DNA of 18,975 bases from Saccoglossus kowalevskii (Eukaryota; Hemichordata; Enteropneusta; Harrimaniidae), in NCBI RefSeq assembly GCF_000003605.2, contig NW_003123416.1:270471-289445 (forward strand). The letters run 5' to 3'. Made by a program: the position numbers and the translations under genes. Below are positions 17,952 through 18,975 of this stretch, piece by piece (the stretch's first letter is position 1; each line of letters begins with the position of its first letter). A model generated the notes under the pieces. The model saw only the letters and a program-made list of their open reading frames with translations, did no database searches and was not told where the DNA came from.

Positions 17952-18975
17952 CAAGTCGCACTGGTCAAATAGTCGAAGCTTTTCGTGTCCTCTAGCACTT
18001 GAGTATGAATTTCTACATAATAATCATCAACAAGGGTTAACAAATTGTATTGCCTTATTATTTAAGGAGGGGGAAGGGTGTAAGAATTCTTTGTCTGTTA
18101 TCTTATTCAAAAACGTCGTTTACCTTATTGTAACGTCCTTAAATCTGACGACGAGACATAATGACATATTGACCAACAGATTTACAAAAGTAAATTAAAT
18201 CGTTTTGGTCATGTCGGACTGGTCAATAATCCTATTTGGTGTCTTCTAGCACTGGAGTATGGACTTTTACACAATTATAAGAACAGCTCAGAAAAGAAAA
18301 CCAAAAACAATCCCAGCTTTTATCAACAGTGGCGTGACCATGACGTGCAGTTTTATGCCTAGCAACAATTTATCATTAACAAGGGTTAACAATGTTATTG
18401 CCTTATTATTTAAGGAGGGGGGAGGGTGTAAGAATTCTTTGTCTGTTATCTTATTCAAAAACGTCGTTTTCCACATTGTAACGTCCTTAAACCTGACGTG
18501 ACATAATGACACATTAACCAACAGATTTACAAAAGTAAAAATAAATTTGAAATATTAAAACCGTATACCATCTAGTAACCAATTTGAAACGTTACGACAT
18601 ATGTGCGTAGTTTCAACCCCAACAGAAAACTTACAGCAAATTTGATGCAACATGGAAATGCAATCACATGCGAACTCGAAAACTAAACTAACGTCTTTAG
18701 TGAAACTATTTTACCAACAATGGCGTGATCATGACGTGCAGTCTTATGCCTAGCAACAATTTAATCATTAACAAGGGTTAACAAATGTTATTTCCTGATT
18801 ATTTAAGGAGGGGGAAGGGTGTAGGAATTCTCTGTCTGTTATCTTATTCAAAAACGTAGTTTTCCACATTGTAACGTCCTTAAACCTGACGCGACATAAT
18901 GACACATTAACCAACAGATTTACAGAAGTAAAAACAAATATTAAAACCGTATACAACCTAGTAACCAGTTTGAAC
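17952..18975. repeat. Three diverged copies of a 350-390 bp repeat
   Basis: The conserved cores are 18021-18193, 18371-18540 and 18762-18932, each running from AACAAGGGTTAAC through AAGGAGGGG and GAATTC to CCAACAGATTTAC. Flanks are shared in pairs: CTGGTCAA with TCTAGCAC (17960 and 18219 areas), TGACGTGCAG with TATGCCTAGCAACAA (18340 and 18732 areas), and AAACCGTATAC with TAGTAACCA (18559 and 18943). The last copy runs off the window. Minus-strand open frames at 18288-18521 and 18768-18956 share peptides only through the repeat. Confidence 0.8.

Noticed and set aside
18288-18956. Two similar minus-strand open frames at the right edge
   Set aside because: The similarity is that of the DNA repeat; the first repeat copy does not keep the frame in a useful way and no domain is visible.

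Overview
The window looks like nuclear DNA from an animal, most likely an AT-rich marine invertebrate. It has a split gene with short exons and GT-AG introns, a decayed DIRS-type retrotransposon, several low-copy tandem repeats and large non-coding spaces. I cannot fix the phylum from the sequence. No bacterial, organellar or CRISPR features were seen, and no convincing tRNA or rRNA gene.

One host gene can be assembled with confidence. It lies on the minus strand, reading from about 14164 down to 5530, with coding exons 13663-13619, 12970-12916, 12812-12525, 8216-7612, 7333-7232 and 6828-5530. Every junction is GT-AG and every codon phase closes (0, 1, 1, 0, 0). The spliced reading frame is 2394 nt, giving 797 residues. 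The predicted protein has an RRM-like (ferredoxin-fold) domain at about 34-108, a long coiled coil at about 175-262, an acidic Asp/His/Gly linker, and a C-terminal GT-B glycosyltransferase-like domain of about 430 residues. In that last domain both glutamates of the usual EX7E motif and the N-terminal Gly-Gly loop are replaced, so I predict a non-catalytic pseudo-glycosyltransferase. A non-coding first exon at 14164-14097 is supported by good splice signals, and it supplies an in-frame stop just upstream of the chosen ATG. This domain combination is the strongest candidate here for an undescribed system; a signalling or innate-immune role is inference only.

The 4.3 kb intron between the third and fourth coding exons is almost filled by a degenerate DIRS-like (tyrosine-recombinase) retrotransposon on the same strand as the gene, about 8412-12402. 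It is bounded by inverted terminal repeats that share a perfect 21 bp core. Inside it are a truncated reverse transcriptase, an RNase H with recognisable TDAS and TDN motifs, and a broken tyrosine recombinase.

Left of the gene (1-5500) is intergenic DNA: a GC-rich patch with a strong hairpin (290-545), a decayed tandem repeat built around a GATGGC hairpin (796-1330), an AT-rich satellite of about 130 bp (2388-2850), a G-poor strand-asymmetric stretch (3640-4320) and a CpG-richer patch with a 95-codon open frame (4340-5060). Right of the gene (14165-18975) is largely featureless AT-rich DNA that ends in three diverged copies of a 350-390 bp repeat.
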